The notes under the pieces are model-generated. The model did no database searches. It was not told the DNA's origin and saw only the letters and a program-made list of their open reading frames with translations. DNA of 32,040 nt, from contig CANFXR010000024.1 in the NCBI GenBank assembly GCA_947451035.1, positions 1 through 32,040 of the forward strand, given 5' to 3'. This DNA is from Burkholderiales bacterium. GTDB taxonomy: Bacteria; Pseudomonadota; Gammaproteobacteria; Burkholderiales; Burkholderiaceae_C. Positions 1-9,564 of this stretch are shown here, piece by piece (position 1 is the first letter of the stretch; each line of letters starts with the position of its first letter). The position numbers were made by a program, and so were the translations under genes.

Positions 1-1
1 A

Positions 2-619
2 AAGACGCAGCCTCTTTTCAACGATGCGCTGAAGTTCATTCGCCAGTTGTCCGCCAAGCGCGGCTCCATCTTGATGGTGGGCACCAAGCGCCAGGCGCGC
101 GAAGTGGTGGCGCTCGAGGCTTCCCGTGCGGGCATGCCTTACGTCGACCAGCGCTGGCTCGGCGGCATGCTGACCAACTTCAAGACTGTCAAGGGTTCGC
201 TCAAGCGTCTGAAGGACATGCAAGCCCAGATCGAAGCCGGCACCGAAATCCGCATCAAGAAAGAAGCGCTGATGTTCCAGCGCGAACTGATCAAGCTTGA
301 AAAAGACATCGGTGGCATCCAGAACATGAGCGTGTTGCCTGACGCCTTGTTCGTGATCGACGTGGGTTATCACAAGATTGCCATTGCCGAAGCCAACAAG
401 CTGGGCATTCCGGTGGTGGGCATCGTGGACTCGAACCACTCACCCCTGGGCATCGACTACGTCATTCCCGGCAACGATGACTCGGCCAAGGCCGTGGCCT
501 TGTACGCGAAGGCGGTTGCCGATGCCGTGATCGAAGGCAAGGCCAACGTTGGCAACGAGGTGGTGCAAGCCGCCGCTGCCGGCAGCGACGAGTTCGTGGA
601 AGTCGACGAAGCTCGCTGA
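2..619 (+). CDS. rpsB: 30S ribosomal protein S2 (5' partial)
   Basis: S2 is a small-subunit ribosomal protein needed for S1 binding and initiation. The reading frame is open from base 2, so the first roughly 45 residues lie outside the window and 205 are visible. Family hallmarks are clear: [10 protein letters not shown] near the visible start, then GTKRQA, the [13 protein letters not shown] segment, [20 protein letters not shown] and [10 protein letters not shown], ending in [12 protein letters not shown] and a short acidic tail. A TTG at base 47 could be mistaken for a start, but homology runs through it. It heads the rpsB-tsf pair found in most bacteria, and a hairpin with a T-run follows the stop. 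Identification is firm; only the N-terminus is unknown. Confidence 0.97.
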   Translation, partial: KTQPLFNDALKFIRQLSAKRGSILMVGTKRQAREVVALEASRAGMPYVDQRWLGGMLTNFKTVKGSLKRLKDMQAQIEAGTEIRIKKEALMFQRELIKLEKDIGGIQNMSVLPDALFVIDVGYHKIAIAEANKLGIPVVGIVDSNHSPLGIDYVIPGNDDSAKAVALYAKAVADAVIEGKANVGNEVVQAAAAGSDEFVEVDEAR

Positions 620-648
620 CCCGACGACCTCTCACTGCGGTGGGATCC

Positions 649-674
649 AAAGGGGCTGTTTCAGCCCCTTTTTT
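649..674 (+). terminator. Intercistronic terminator/attenuator between rpsB and tsf
   Basis: A 10-bp perfect stem, AAAGGGGCTG (649-658) against CAGCCCCTTT (662-671), has a TTT loop and runs on into more T residues. This is a textbook intrinsic terminator shape. It lies inside the rpsB-tsf gap, 65 bases before the tsf start. In E. coli a terminator also sits between these two genes and lowers tsf relative to rpsB. Partial read-through is inferred. Confidence 0.8.
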
Positions 675-739
675 CAATGTGTACCGATCGGCCGTCCTGC
701 CCCGTGCAGTGGATGGCCCAGAACTGAGGAGAACAGCAA

Positions 740-1660
740 ATGTCCGCAATCACAGCAAGCATGGTGGCAGAGCTGCGCGCCAAGACAGACGCGCCGATGA
801 TGGAATGCAAGAGGGCCCTGACCGAGGCCGCTGGCGACATGGAGCGCGCCGAAGAACTGCTGCGCGTCAAGCTCGGCAGCAAGGCTGGCAAGGCCGCCTC
901 GCGCATCACCGCCGAAGGCGTGGTGTCGGCCTATGTTGATGGCCGCATGGGCGCCATGGTCGAAGTCAATTGCGAAACCGACTTCGTGTCGAAGAACGAC
1001 TCATTCCTGGCTTTCACCAAGGCCTGCGCCGAGCTGGTCGCCAAGCACAACCCGGCCGACGTGGCTGCGCTGTCGGCGCTGCCTTACGAGCAGGACAGTT
1101 TCGGTCCGACGATCGAAGACGTGCGCAAGGGCCTGATCGGCAAGATCGGCGAGAACCTCGCGATCCGCCGCTTCAAGCGCTACGCCGATGGCGGCAAGCT
1201 GGCGAATTACCTGCACGGCACACGCATCGGCGTGATGGTCGAGTTCGAGGGCGACGAGACCGCTGCCAAGGACGTGGCGATGCACGTGGCCGCCATGAAG
1301 CCGGTGTCGCTGGCTGCATCCGACGTGCCTGTTGCGCTGATCGACAAGGAGCGCTCGATCGCTTCGCAAAAGGCTGAAGAAGACGCCGAGAAGGCCCGGG
1401 CCGAAGGCAAGGCGCCTCAGTCGGCCGAAATCGTCACCAAGCGCGTCGAGGGCTCGGTGCAGAAGTACCTCAAGGAAGTCAGCCTGTTCAACCAGACTTT
1501 CGTCAAGAACGACAAGCAGACGGTGGAAGCCATGCTCAAGGCCGCAAACACGCAGGTCGCGGGTTTCGTGCTGTACGTCGTGGGCGAGGGCATCGAGAAG
1601 AAGGTCGACGACTTCGCCGCCGAAGTGGCTGCGCAAGTGGCCGCTGCCAAGGGAGCCTGA
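740..1660 (+). CDS. tsf: Elongation factor Ts
   Basis: EF-Ts is the cytoplasmic guanine-nucleotide exchange factor that releases GDP from EF-Tu. The 306-residue length is normal for betaproteobacteria. The N-terminal domain carries [12 protein letters not shown], and the core has the [10 protein letters not shown] segment (about residues 78-87) whose Asp-Phe pair enters EF-Tu in E. coli. RMGAMVEVN and the C-terminal [13 protein letters not shown] stretch also fit. The ATG at 740 is preceded by a clear GAGGAGA ribosome site. The gene follows rpsB after an attenuator-like hairpin and precedes pyrH after another hairpin, so tsf may be partly insulated on both sides. Nothing unusual is seen in the protein. 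Confidence 0.98.
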   Translation: MSAITASMVAELRAKTDAPMMECKRALTEAAGDMERAEELLRVKLGSKAGKAASRITAEGVVSAYVDGRMGAMVEVNCETDFVSKNDSFLAFTKACAELVAKHNPADVAALSALPYEQDSFGPTIEDVRKGLIGKIGENLAIRRFKRYADGGKLANYLHGTRIGVMVEFEGDETAAKDVAMHVAAMKPVSLAASDVPVALIDKERSIASQKAEEDAEKARAEGKAPQSAEIVTKRVEGSVQKYLKEVSLFNQTFVKNDKQTVEAMLKAANTQVAGFVLYVVGEGIEKKVDDFAAEVAAQVAAAKGA

Positions 1661-1673
1661 TTCCCGTTTGGAT

Positions 1674-1708
1674 CTCCTCGCGGCACGGGCTGCGGGGAGG
1701 CTCCGTTT
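1674..1708 (+). terminator. Hairpin between tsf and pyrH, possible weak terminator
   Basis: CTCCTCGCGGC (1674-1684) pairs over 11 positions with GCTGCGGGGAG (1689-1699), including two G-U pairs, around an ACGG loop. A short GTTT follows at 1705-1708 instead of a full T-run. It begins 14 bases after the tsf stop, so it is either a weak terminator or an RNA-processing or stability element. Confidence 0.5.
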
Positions 1709-1745
1709 AGACTCTGTCGATCGTCACGAACAGGAAAAGGACTTC

Positions 1746-2456
1746 ATGCCAGCTTACAAGCGCATCCTGCTCAAACTGTCCGGCGAAGCCCTCATGGGCG
1801 ATGACTCCTACGGCATCAACCGAGCCACCATCGTGCGCATGGTGCGCGAGGTTCAAGAGGTGACGCTGCTGGGCTGCGAGGTGGCCGTCGTGATCGGCGG
1901 CGGCAACATCTTTCGCGGCGTGGCAGGCGGCTCGGTCGGCATGGACCGGGCCACCGCCGACTACATGGGCATGCTGGCCACCGTGATGAACGCGCTGGCA
2001 CTGGCCGACACGATGCGCCAAGAAGGCATGACCGCGCGCGTGATGTCGGCCATCGCGATCGAGCAGGTGGTCGAACCTTACGTGCGTCCGAAGGCTTTGC
2101 AGTACCTCGAAGAGGGCAAGGTGGTCATCTTCGCGGCGGGCACCGGAAATCCGTTTTTCACCACCGACACGGCCGCCGCGTTGCGCGGTGCCGAGATCGG
2201 TGCGCAGATTGTCTTGAAGGCGACCAAGGTCGACGGCGTGTACAGCGCCGACCCCAAGAAGGATCCGAGCGCTACCCGCTATTCGCACATCAGCTTCGAT
2301 GAAGCGATCAGTCGCAATTTGCAGGTGCTCGACGCCACCGCCTTCGCCCTGTGCCGTGATCAGAAGCTGCCCATCAAGGTGTTCAGCATCTTCAAGCCGG
2401 GTGCGCTCAAGCGCGTGGTGCTGGGCGAGGACGAGGGCACCCTCGTCCATGTTTAA
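1746..2456 (+). CDS. pyrH: UMP kinase
   Basis: UMP kinase phosphorylates UMP to UDP in pyrimidine nucleotide synthesis. The hexameric bacterial type belongs to the amino-acid kinase fold. The 236 residues match the usual length. Motifs are KLSGEAL near residue 10, [11 protein letters not shown], the [15 protein letters not shown] nucleotide/UMP segment, and [16 protein letters not shown]. The frame is open upstream to 1668, but the ATG at 1746 gives the standard N-terminus [13 protein letters not shown] and has an AGGA ribosome site 12-15 bases upstream. It lies between tsf and frr, the usual order. Confidence 0.98.
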   Translation: MPAYKRILLKLSGEALMGDDSYGINRATIVRMVREVQEVTLLGCEVAVVIGGGNIFRGVAGGSVGMDRATADYMGMLATVMNALALADTMRQEGMTARVMSAIAIEQVVEPYVRPKALQYLEEGKVVIFAAGTGNPFFTTDTAAALRGAEIGAQIVLKATKVDGVYSADPKKDPSATRYSHISFDEAISRNLQVLDATAFALCRDQKLPIKVFSIFKPGALKRVVLGEDEGTLVHV

Positions 2457-2480
2457 AACCGTTGTGAGCAGGAACAGGCG

Positions 2481-3041
2481 ATGAGCATTGCCGAGATCAA
2501 GAAAAACGCCGAGCAGAAGATGGCACGCTCGGTGGAATCGTTCAAGAACGAGATCCACAAGATCCGCACCGGACGCGCGCATCCAGGCATCCTAGATCAG
2601 GTGCAGGTCGACTATTACGGGTCTGAGGTGCCCCTCACGCAAGTGGCCAGTGTGACATTGCTCGATGCCCGCACGATCAGCGTGCAGCCCTGGGAAAAGG
2701 GCATGGGCGCGAAGATCGAAAAGGCCATCCGCGAGAGCGATCTGGGCCTCAACCCATCCAGCCAGGGCGACCTGATTCGAGTACCGATGCCCGCGCTCAC
2801 CGAAGAGCGCCGCCGGGACCTGACCAAGATCGTTCGCAACGCTGGTGAGGATGCCCGCATCGCCGTGCGCAACCTGCGCCGCGATGCCAATGAGCACGCC
2901 AAGCGGCTGCTCAAGGACAAGGAAATCTCCGAGGACGATGAGCGCCGCTCGCTGGACGAGGTTCAAAAACTCACCGACCGCACGATTTCGGAGATTGATC
3001 GCCTGGTGGCGGCCAAAGAAGCCGAGGTGATGGCGGTATGA
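2481..3041 (+). CDS. frr: Ribosome recycling factor
   Basis: RRF splits the post-termination ribosome together with EF-G. The protein is 186 residues, against about 185 for the family. Conserved parts are [41 protein letters not shown] and the long helix with [21 protein letters not shown], ending in a [11 protein letters not shown] helix. The ATG has an AGGAACAGG ribosome site just upstream. The gap to pyrH is 24 bases, so the two are almost surely co-transcribed. Confidence 0.98.
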   Translation: MSIAEIKKNAEQKMARSVESFKNEIHKIRTGRAHPGILDQVQVDYYGSEVPLTQVASVTLLDARTISVQPWEKGMGAKIEKAIRESDLGLNPSSQGDLIRVPMPALTEERRRDLTKIVRNAGEDARIAVRNLRRDANEHAKRLLKDKEISEDDERRSLDEVQKLTDRTISEIDRLVAAKEAEVMAV

Positions 3042-3090
3042 CCCGAGCCGGCGCTGTGTTCGCTGCTGGGTTGTCGAGACCGGCGATCCA

Positions 3091-3834
3091 GTGAGCGCAT
3101 TGCCTGCTGCATCGAAGGTTCCGCGTCACATCGCCATCGTGATGGACGGGAACGGCCGTTGGGCCAAGCGGCACTTCAAGCCACGGTTTCTCGGTCACAA
3201 GCAAGGGGTCGACACGCTGGTCAAGACGGTGCTCGCGTGTGCCGACCGCGGGGTCGAGTTCCTGACCGTTTTCGCCTTTTCGTCCGAAAACTGGAAGCGC
3301 CCTGACGACGAGGTCACGGGGCTGATGTCGCTGGTGCTGCTGGCGGTGTCGAAGTACCTTGGTGTGATGTCGCGCCACGGCGTGCGGGTGCGCCTCGTCG
3401 GAGATCGTGACAGCCTGGCGCCGCATGTGCGCGAGGCCTGGGACCACGCGGAGTCGAGCACCCAGGGCAACACGCGCATCACCTTGTCGGTGGCGTTCAA
3501 TTACGGTGGCCGCTGGGACGTTGTTCAGGCCTGCCAGCGCGCGATGCGCGACGGGCTCACGGCAGACCAGCTCGATGAATCCCGTCTGAGCCGTTACATG
3601 GCGCTCAGTCATGCGCCCGACCCGGATCTGTTCATCCGCACGGGTGGCGAGGTCCGCATCAGCAACTTCCTGCTTTGGCAGGCCGCCTATTCGGAGCTGT
3701 GCTTCTCGGAGTGCCTGTGGCCCGACTTCGGCGATGCCGAACTCGATGCAGCGCTTGCCGATTACGCTTTGCGCGACAGGCGATTCGGAGCCATCGAGGA
3801 GCCGGCAGACCTGGCCGTCTCGTTGGTGCGCTGA
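3091..3834 (+). CDS. uppS: Undecaprenyl diphosphate synthase (cis-prenyltransferase)
   Basis: UppS adds isopentenyl units to farnesyl diphosphate to make the C55 carrier used for peptidoglycan and surface polysaccharides. The enzyme is 247 residues. The active-site loop MDGNGRWAK puts the catalytic Asp at residue 19. FAFSSENWKRP, AFNYGGRWD, DPDLFIRTGGEVRISNFLLW and SELCFSECLWPDF complete the family pattern. The start chosen is GTG at 3091. It has only a weak ribosome site, but the next in-frame ATG lies inside the catalytic loop and is too late. The gene sits 49 bases after frr and is followed at once by cdsA. Confidence 0.97.
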   Translation: MSALPAASKVPRHIAIVMDGNGRWAKRHFKPRFLGHKQGVDTLVKTVLACADRGVEFLTVFAFSSENWKRPDDEVTGLMSLVLLAVSKYLGVMSRHGVRVRLVGDRDSLAPHVREAWDHAESSTQGNTRITLSVAFNYGGRWDVVQACQRAMRDGLTADQLDESRLSRYMALSHAPDPDLFIRTGGEVRISNFLLWQAAYSELCFSECLWPDFGDAELDAALADYALRDRRFGAIEEPADLAVSLVR

Positions 3835-3836
3835 TC

Positions 3837-4673
3837 ATGCTCAAGCAACGCGTCATCACCGCGATCTTGCTGCTGCTGGTGTTGCTGCCTGCGCTGTTTG
3901 CGTCGGTGCCGTGGCCATTTGCTGCCTTCACCCTGATCTTCGTTTCGGCGGGCGGGTGGGAGTGGGGCCGCCTCAATGGCGCCGGTTCGTTCGCCTCGGT
4001 CGCGCTGGCGCTTTTGGTCGCCGCCGCCTGCGCCGCCTCATGGGCCGCGGGTTGGACCCGCGCCGCGCCGCCGGTGCTGTGGTGGTTGGCGATGGGACTG
4101 TGGGTCCTGGGTGGCGCTTGGGCGCTGCGCAGCGGACCGGCCGGCTGGGGCACTCTGGCGCCCGGGATGCGCTGGGCGCTGGGGCTGGCCGTGCTGTGGC
4201 TGGCGTGGCTGGCCATGGCGGGCGCGCGAGCTCGAGGCCTCAATTTCATCTTGTCGGTGTTCAGCGTGGCGTGGGTGTCAGACATCGCGGCCTACTTTGG
4301 CGGGCGCGCCTGGGGGCGTCGCAAACTGGCGATTTCGATCAGCCCCGGCAAGAGCTGGGAAGGCGTGTGGAGCGGCATGGCCGGCGTGTTGCTGGTGGGT
4401 GGCCTGTGGGTGCTGGCCGACCGCGCCTGGGCCGTTGACTCGCCCAGCGTCTATTCGCGGCTGCTCTCGTCTTTGGGGGTTCTTGAAATGATTCTGGTGC
4501 TCGTGTTTCTGACGGCGATGGGTGTGGTGGGTGATCTGGCTGAATCCTTGGTCAAGCGCCATGCCGGCGTCAAGGACAGCAGCGGCTTGCTGCCCGGCCA
4601 TGGCGGGGTGCTCGACCGGGCAGATGCCTTGTTGCCGCTGTTTCCGTTGGCTCTTGCGCTGAGCGCCTTGTGA
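3837..4673 (+). CDS. cdsA: Phosphatidate cytidylyltransferase (CDP-diacylglycerol synthase)
   Basis: CdsA is an inner-membrane enzyme that makes CDP-diacylglycerol from phosphatidate and CTP, the branch point for all phospholipids. The 278-residue protein is very hydrophobic with several membrane segments, the first at about residues 7-40. The C-terminal family signature is intact: LVKRHAGVKDSSGLLPGH followed by GGVLDRADAL, with the Lys-Asp, His-Gly-Gly and Asp-Arg-Asp residues in place. The frame is open upstream inside uppS, but the ATG at 3837, two bases after the uppS stop, gives a proper N-terminus (MLKQRVITA). It likely depends on translational coupling with uppS. Confidence 0.97.
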   Translation: MLKQRVITAILLLLVLLPALFASVPWPFAAFTLIFVSAGGWEWGRLNGAGSFASVALALLVAAACAASWAAGWTRAAPPVLWWLAMGLWVLGGAWALRSGPAGWGTLAPGMRWALGLAVLWLAWLAMAGARARGLNFILSVFSVAWVSDIAAYFGGRAWGRRKLAISISPGKSWEGVWSGMAGVLLVGGLWVLADRAWAVDSPSVYSRLLSSLGVLEMILVLVFLTAMGVVGDLAESLVKRHAGVKDSSGLLPGHGGVLDRADALLPLFPLALALSAL

Positions 4674-4674
4674 C

Positions 4675-5874
4675 ATGAGCACCGCTGGCCATCGCATGCG
4701 TGTGTGCATCCTGGGGTCGACCGGGTCGGTGGGTACCAGCACGCTCGACGTGCTGTCGCGCCACATCGACCGCTTCGAGGTCTTTGCGCTGACCGCGCAT
4801 CACCGGGTTGACGAACTGCTGGCCCAGTGCCTGGTCTGGCAACCGAAGTTCGCGGTGCTGCCCGAACCGGCTCAGGCGCAAGCGCTGCAAGTCAGGTTGC
4901 GCGAGGCCGGCAGCGCCACGGCGGTGCTGGTCGGTGCGCACGCGCTGTGCGAGATGGCGTCGCACCCCGATGTCGATGCGGTGATGGCGGCCATCGTGGG
5001 CGCCGCCGGTTTGCCGCCGTGTCTGGCTGCTGCCCGCGCGGGCAAGCGCTTGATGCTGGCCAACAAGGAGGCGCTGGTGGTGGGCGGTGCGCTGTTCATG
5101 TCGGCGGTGCGTGAGGGCGGCGCCATGCTGCTGCCCATCGACAGCGAACATTCGGCGATCTTCCAGTGCCTGCCGGAAGACCGCAGCGCGTGGGCTCGCC
5201 GCATCGACCACATCATCCTGACCGCGTCGGGCGGGCCGTTTCGCACGCGCGACGTGAGCACGCTTTCGAGCGTGACACCCGATCAGGCTTGCGCGCACCC
5301 CAACTGGGTGATGGGCCGCAAGATTTCGGTCGACTCGGCGACCATGATGAACAAGGCGCTCGAGGTCATTGAAGCGCGCTGGCTGTTCGACCTGACGCCC
5401 GAGCAGATCAAGGTGGTGATCCACCCGCAAAGCATCGTCCACTCGATGGTGGTGTGCCGCGACAACTCGGTCATGGCGCAAATGGGCACGCCCGACATGC
5501 GCGTGCCGATCGCCTACGGGCTGTCGTTCCCCGAACGCATGGTCTCAGGTGCGGGGCTGCTTGATTTCCCGGCGCTCGCCGGGCTCACCTTTGAAGTCGC
5601 CGACCTTCAGCGCTACCCCGGACTCCAACTGGCCTGGGAAACGCTGCGTGCGCCAGAAGGCAGCACCGCCGTGCTCAACGCGGCCAACGAGGTGGCGGTG
5701 GCCGCGTTCCTGGCCGGCGCGATCGGGTTTGACCGCATCCACGAAGTCAATGTGCGCAGCCTTGAGTCGGTGCGCCCCGAGCCCGACGAGTGCGCCTCCA
5801 TCGAAGGCTTGCTCGAGCTCGATGCCAGGGCCCGGCGCGATGCCACGCTGCATGCGGAGCGTCTGGCCCAATGA
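4675..5874 (+). CDS. dxr: 1-deoxy-D-xylulose 5-phosphate reductoisomerase
   Basis: DXR turns DXP into 2-C-methyl-D-erythritol 4-phosphate, the committed step of the MEP isoprenoid pathway, which feeds UppS encoded two genes upstream. The 399 residues match the family. The NADPH loop GSTGSVG is at residues 14-20. The metal/substrate region shows LANKEALVVGG, LLPIDSEHSAIFQCL, TASGGPF and SVDSATMMNKALEVIEARW, and IHPQSIVHSMV follows. The ATG is one base after the cdsA stop; a second in-frame ATG at codon 8 is possible. The stop overlaps the rseP start. Confidence 0.98.
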   Translation: MSTAGHRMRVCILGSTGSVGTSTLDVLSRHIDRFEVFALTAHHRVDELLAQCLVWQPKFAVLPEPAQAQALQVRLREAGSATAVLVGAHALCEMASHPDVDAVMAAIVGAAGLPPCLAAARAGKRLMLANKEALVVGGALFMSAVREGGAMLLPIDSEHSAIFQCLPEDRSAWARRIDHIILTASGGPFRTRDVSTLSSVTPDQACAHPNWVMGRKISVDSATMMNKALEVIEARWLFDLTPEQIKVVIHPQSIVHSMVVCRDNSVMAQMGTPDMRVPIAYGLSFPERMVSGAGLLDFPALAGLTFEVADLQRYPGLQLAWETLRAPEGSTAVLNAANEVAVAAFLAGAIGFDRIHEVNVRSLESVRPEPDECASIEGLLELDARARRDATLHAERLAQ

Positions 5875-7241
5875 TCACCACCGTGCTGGCGTTCATCCTG
5901 ACGCTCGGCGTGCTGATCGTCGTCCACGAGTTCGGCCACTACCGGGTCGCGGTGGCTTGCGGCGTGAAGGTGTTGCGGTTCTCGGTGGGGTTTGGCCGTG
6001 TGGTGTGGCGCCGCCAGGCCACGCCCGACAGCACGGAATTCGTGGTTTCGGCGTTGCCGTTCGGCGGCTACGTGCGCATGCTCGACGAGCGCGAGGCTCC
6101 GGTGCTGCCGGCTGAACGTCACCTGGCCTTCAACGTGCAGTCGCTGACAAAGCGCTCGTTGATCGTGGCCGCGGGTCCGGTGGCGAACCTGTTGCTGGCC
6201 GTCGTGCTGTATGCCAGCGCCCACTGGATCGGCATGGACGAACCGAAGGCGCTGCTCAGCGCGCCGCTGGCGTCCAGCATGGCCGAACGCGCCGGTCTGC
6301 ATTCGGGCGATTGGGTGCGCGAGGTTTCAAACGATGGGCAAGACTGGACCGAAGTCCGCTCGGCCACCGACCTCGCCTGGCACGTCACCCAGGCGGTGCT
6401 GCGCTCGCAGCCCCTGCATCTGCGACTCAGCGACCTCAGAGGCCAGCACGAGCGCAGCGTCGTGCTCGAACTCGACCAGCTCGACAGTCGCGAGGTCGAC
6501 CCCGAATTGATGCGGCGTGTGGGTTTCGGCGGGGCTTACTCCGAGCCCGTGATGGGCAAGATCAAGCCGGGTGGCGCGGCCGCGGCGGCGGGCTTGCTGC
6601 CGGGCGACCATGTGTGGGCGGTGGATGGCGCGCCCGTGGCTGATGCATTCAGTTTGCGCGAGACCATCCGGGCCAGCGCTTCGGCAGGCGCCGTGAAGCC
6701 CCAGCACTGGGATGTCGAGCGCGCCGGTCAGCGCCTGGACATCGTTGTCGAACCGGTAGCCGTGGATGACGGCGACAAGCGCATCGGCCGTGTCGATGCC
6801 TTCATCGGTGCGCCGCCCGAGATGGTCGTGGTGCGCTATGACTTCGTCGAGGGGCTGTCGCACGCGGTGACGCGCACCTGGGACATGTCGGCGCTGACCT
6901 TGCGGATGTTCGGCAAGATGGTGATCGGCGAGGCTTCACTGAAGAACCTCACCGGGCCCATCACGATCGCCGACTACGCGGGCCAGTCGGTTCGCATCGG
7001 GCTCGCGTACTACCTCGGTTTCCTGGCTGTGGTGAGCATCAGCCTTGGCGTTCTGAACCTCCTGCCGCTGCCCATGCTCGATGGCGGGCACCTCATGTAC
7101 CATCTTTTCGAAGCGACGACGGGTCGGCCGATCCCGGAGTTGTGGCTGGAACGCCTGCAGCGCGGTGGCGCGGCCATCATGCTGGCCCTGATGTCCATCG
7201 CCCTCTTCAACGACGTGGCCCGCCTTGTGGGCCTGCACTGA
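5871..7241 (+). CDS. rseP: Site-2 zinc metalloprotease RseP
   Basis: RseP is an inner-membrane zinc protease that makes the second cut in anti-sigma factors such as RseA, releasing sigma-E during envelope stress, and also clears signal peptides. The 456-residue protein has the HEFGH zinc motif at residues 19-23 in its first membrane segment and the second metal motif LPMLDGGHLM in a C-terminal membrane segment. Two periplasmic PDZ-type regions lie between; the GKIKPGGAAAAAGLLPGD stretch is typical. The open frame extends upstream, but the ATG at 5871 overlaps the dxr stop as ATGA and starts exactly at the first membrane helix. It precedes bamA, as in most proteobacteria. Confidence 0.97.
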   Translation: MITTVLAFILTLGVLIVVHEFGHYRVAVACGVKVLRFSVGFGRVVWRRQATPDSTEFVVSALPFGGYVRMLDEREAPVLPAERHLAFNVQSLTKRSLIVAAGPVANLLLAVVLYASAHWIGMDEPKALLSAPLASSMAERAGLHSGDWVREVSNDGQDWTEVRSATDLAWHVTQAVLRSQPLHLRLSDLRGQHERSVVLELDQLDSREVDPELMRRVGFGGAYSEPVMGKIKPGGAAAAAGLLPGDHVWAVDGAPVADAFSLRETIRASASAGAVKPQHWDVERAGQRLDIVVEPVAVDDGDKRIGRVDAFIGAPPEMVVVRYDFVEGLSHAVTRTWDMSALTLRMFGKMVIGEASLKNLTGPITIADYAGQSVRIGLAYYLGFLAVVSISLGVLNLLPLPMLDGGHLMYHLFEATTGRPIPELWLERLQRGGAAIMLALMSIALFNDVARLVGLH

Positions 7242-7248
7242 TCCTCCT

Positions 7249-9564
7249 ATGCGACCCATTTCCCCTCTTTCTTCCCGTTTGGCGTTGTGGCGTCTGGCGT
7301 TGCTGTCGATCGTGCTTGCGGCGCTGTTTCAAGCGTCTCCCGCCTGGGCGGTTGATCCTTTCAGGCTGACCGACATCCGCGTCGAGGGTTTGCAGCGTGC
7401 CGATGCCGGAACGGTGTTCGCTTCGCTGCCGTTTCGGATCGGGGACAACTATTCGGACGAGAAGGGCGCGGCGGCCTTGCGCGCACTGTTTGCGACCGGA
7501 TTGTTCAAGGACGTGCGCATCGAGATCGATGGCACGGTGGCCGTGGTGATCGTCGAGGAGCGCTCGGTGATCAGCGGCATCGACTTCGTGGGGCTCAAGG
7601 AGTTCGAGAAGGACGCGCTGATCAAGGCGCTCAAGGACTTCGGCATTTCCGAAGGCCAGCCGTTCGACAAGGCGCTGGCCGATCGTGCCGAGCAGGAGCT
7701 CAAGCGCCAGTACCTCAGCCGCAGTCTGTATGGCGTCGAGATCGTGACCACGGTGACACCGCAGGAGCGCAATCGGGTCAACGTCACCTTCAACGTGACC
7801 GAAGGGGCGATGGCCCGGATCCGCGACATCCACATCGTGGGCAACAGCGTGTTCAGTGAAAGCACCCTGAAGGGTCTGTTCGACCTCAGTGAATCGGGCT
7901 GGCTGAGCTGGTACACGAAATCCGATCGCTATTCGCGCTCGAAGCTCAACGCCGACCAGGAAACGCTGCGCGCCTACTACCTCAACCGGGGTTACCTCGA
8001 GTTCAACATCGAGTCGACGCAGGTCGCCATATCCCCCGACAAGCAAGACATCTCCGTGACCATCAACGTCAAGGAAGGTCAGGCCTACATCGTCACCGGC
8101 GTGAAGCTTGAAGGCGAGTACCTGTCCAAGGGCGATGAGTTCAAGTCGCTGGTCACCATCAAGCCCGGCGAGCCCTACCGGGCCGAGGACGTCGCTGCGA
8201 CCACGAAGGCCTTCGTGGAGAAATTCGGCACCTTCGGCTACGCCTTCGCTCGAGTCGACGCCCGACCGGACATCGACCGGGCCAACGCGCGGGTGGTGCT
8301 GAATCTGGTGGGGGATCCGCAGCGCCGCGTCTATGTGCGCCGCATCAACGTGTCCGGCAACTCGCGCTCCCGCGACGAAGTGGTGCGGCGCGAATTCCGC
8401 CAGTTCGAGTCGTCGTGGTACGACGGTCGCAAGATCAAGCTGTCGCGCGATCGGGTGGACCGATTGGGCTATTTCTCCGAGGTCAATATCGACACCTCCG
8501 AGGTGCCAGGCAGCGCCGACCAGGTGGACCTGACGCTCACCGTCAAGGAAAAGCCCACCGGCAATCTGATGCTGGGGGTTGGCTTTTCGAGTGCCGACAA
8601 GTTGGCTCTGACCATGTCCGTCAAACAGGACAACATCTTCGGCAGCGGTCACTACCTGGGCCTGGACATCAACACCAGCAAGTCGCAGTTCACCGTGGCG
8701 CTGAGCACGTCCGACCCGTATTACACGGTCGACGGCATTTCGCGATCCTTCGACGTCTATTACCGCACCACCAAGCCGCTGAACAGTCGGGGCGAGGACT
8801 ACAAGCTCATCACGCCGGGCGGTTCGGTTCGGTTCGGGGTTCCGTTCACGGAGTACGACACGGTCTTTTTCGGGGTGGGCTACGAGCAAACCACCATCGA
8901 AGGCCGCGACAACATGCCCGACAGCTACTTCCGCTACCGCAAGCAGTTCGGACCGACCAGCACGTCGTTCCCTCTCACCGTGGGCTGGACGCGCGACTTG
9001 CGCGACAGCGCTCTGGTGCCGACCGAGGGGAGCTTCCAGCGCGCCAACGTCGACCTGGGCGTCGTGGGCGATCAGCGCTACTTCAAGACCGACCTGCAGT
9101 ACCAGCAGTACTTCACCCCGATCCGCCGATTCACGTTGGCCATCAATGCCCAGGTGGGTTACGGGCGCGGTCTGATGGGGCGCGACTACCCGATCTTCAA
9201 GAACTTCTTCGGCGGCGGTTTGGGTTCGGTTCGTGGCTTCGAGCAGGGCTCCTTGGGTCAGGTCGACAACCTGGGGGCCTTCATCGGTGGCAATCGGCGC
9301 CTGAACGTCAACACCGAGTTGTACTTGCCTTTGCCCGGCACCGGCAACGACCGCACCTTGCGACTCTTCACCTACTTTGACTTCGGTAACGTGTGGGCGG
9401 TGCAGGACAAGCTGACCTTTGACAGTCTGCGAGCCTCGGTCGGTTTGGGTATCAGTTGGGTGTCGCCTGTCGGGCCGCTCAAGGTCAGTTATGGCTCGGC
9501 GATCAAGAAACAGCCTACAGATAGAATCCAGAATCTTCAATTCCAGATCGGGACCGCGTTTTGA
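7249..9564 (+). CDS. bamA: Outer membrane protein assembly factor BamA
   Basis: BamA is the Omp85-family core of the BAM complex that folds beta-barrel proteins into the outer membrane. The 771-residue precursor has a Sec signal peptide ending around ASPAWA, then about five POTRA repeats (for example FRLTDIRVEGLQRADAG at the start and YVRRINVSGNSRSRDEVV in the last one), then a 16-strand barrel. The VRGF lid-loop motif is at about residues 661-664, and the protein ends in the aromatic residue Phe, as outer-membrane proteins do. ATG 7249 gives a clean signal peptide; an in-frame GTG at 7225 lies inside rseP. The stop overlaps the skp start. Confidence 0.98.
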   Translation: MRPISPLSSRLALWRLALLSIVLAALFQASPAWAVDPFRLTDIRVEGLQRADAGTVFASLPFRIGDNYSDEKGAAALRALFATGLFKDVRIEIDGTVAVVIVEERSVISGIDFVGLKEFEKDALIKALKDFGISEGQPFDKALADRAEQELKRQYLSRSLYGVEIVTTVTPQERNRVNVTFNVTEGAMARIRDIHIVGNSVFSESTLKGLFDLSESGWLSWYTKSDRYSRSKLNADQETLRAYYLNRGYLEFNIESTQVAISPDKQDISVTINVKEGQAYIVTGVKLEGEYLSKGDEFKSLVTIKPGEPYRAEDVAATTKAFVEKFGTFGYAFARVDARPDIDRANARVVLNLVGDPQRRVYVRRINVSGNSRSRDEVVRREFRQFESSWYDGRKIKLSRDRVDRLGYFSEVNIDTSEVPGSADQVDLTLTVKEKPTGNLMLGVGFSSADKLALTMSVKQDNIFGSGHYLGLDINTSKSQFTVALSTSDPYYTVDGISRSFDVYYRTTKPLNSRGEDYKLITPGGSVRFGVPFTEYDTVFFGVGYEQTTIEGRDNMPDSYFRYRKQFGPTSTSFPLTVGWTRDLRDSALVPTEGSFQRANVDLGVVGDQRYFKTDLQYQQYFTPIRRFTLAINAQVGYGRGLMGRDYPIFKNFFGGGLGSVRGFEQGSLGQVDNLGAFIGGNRRLNVNTELYLPLPGTGNDRTLRLFTYFDFGNVWAVQDKLTFDSLRASVGLGISWVSPVGPLKVSYGSAIKKQPTDRIQNLQFQIGTAF

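Noticed and set aside
1668-1745. Earlier start for pyrH
   Set aside because: The added residues cover the tsf-pyrH hairpin and match nothing in UMP kinases; the ATG at 1746 gives the conserved N-terminus.
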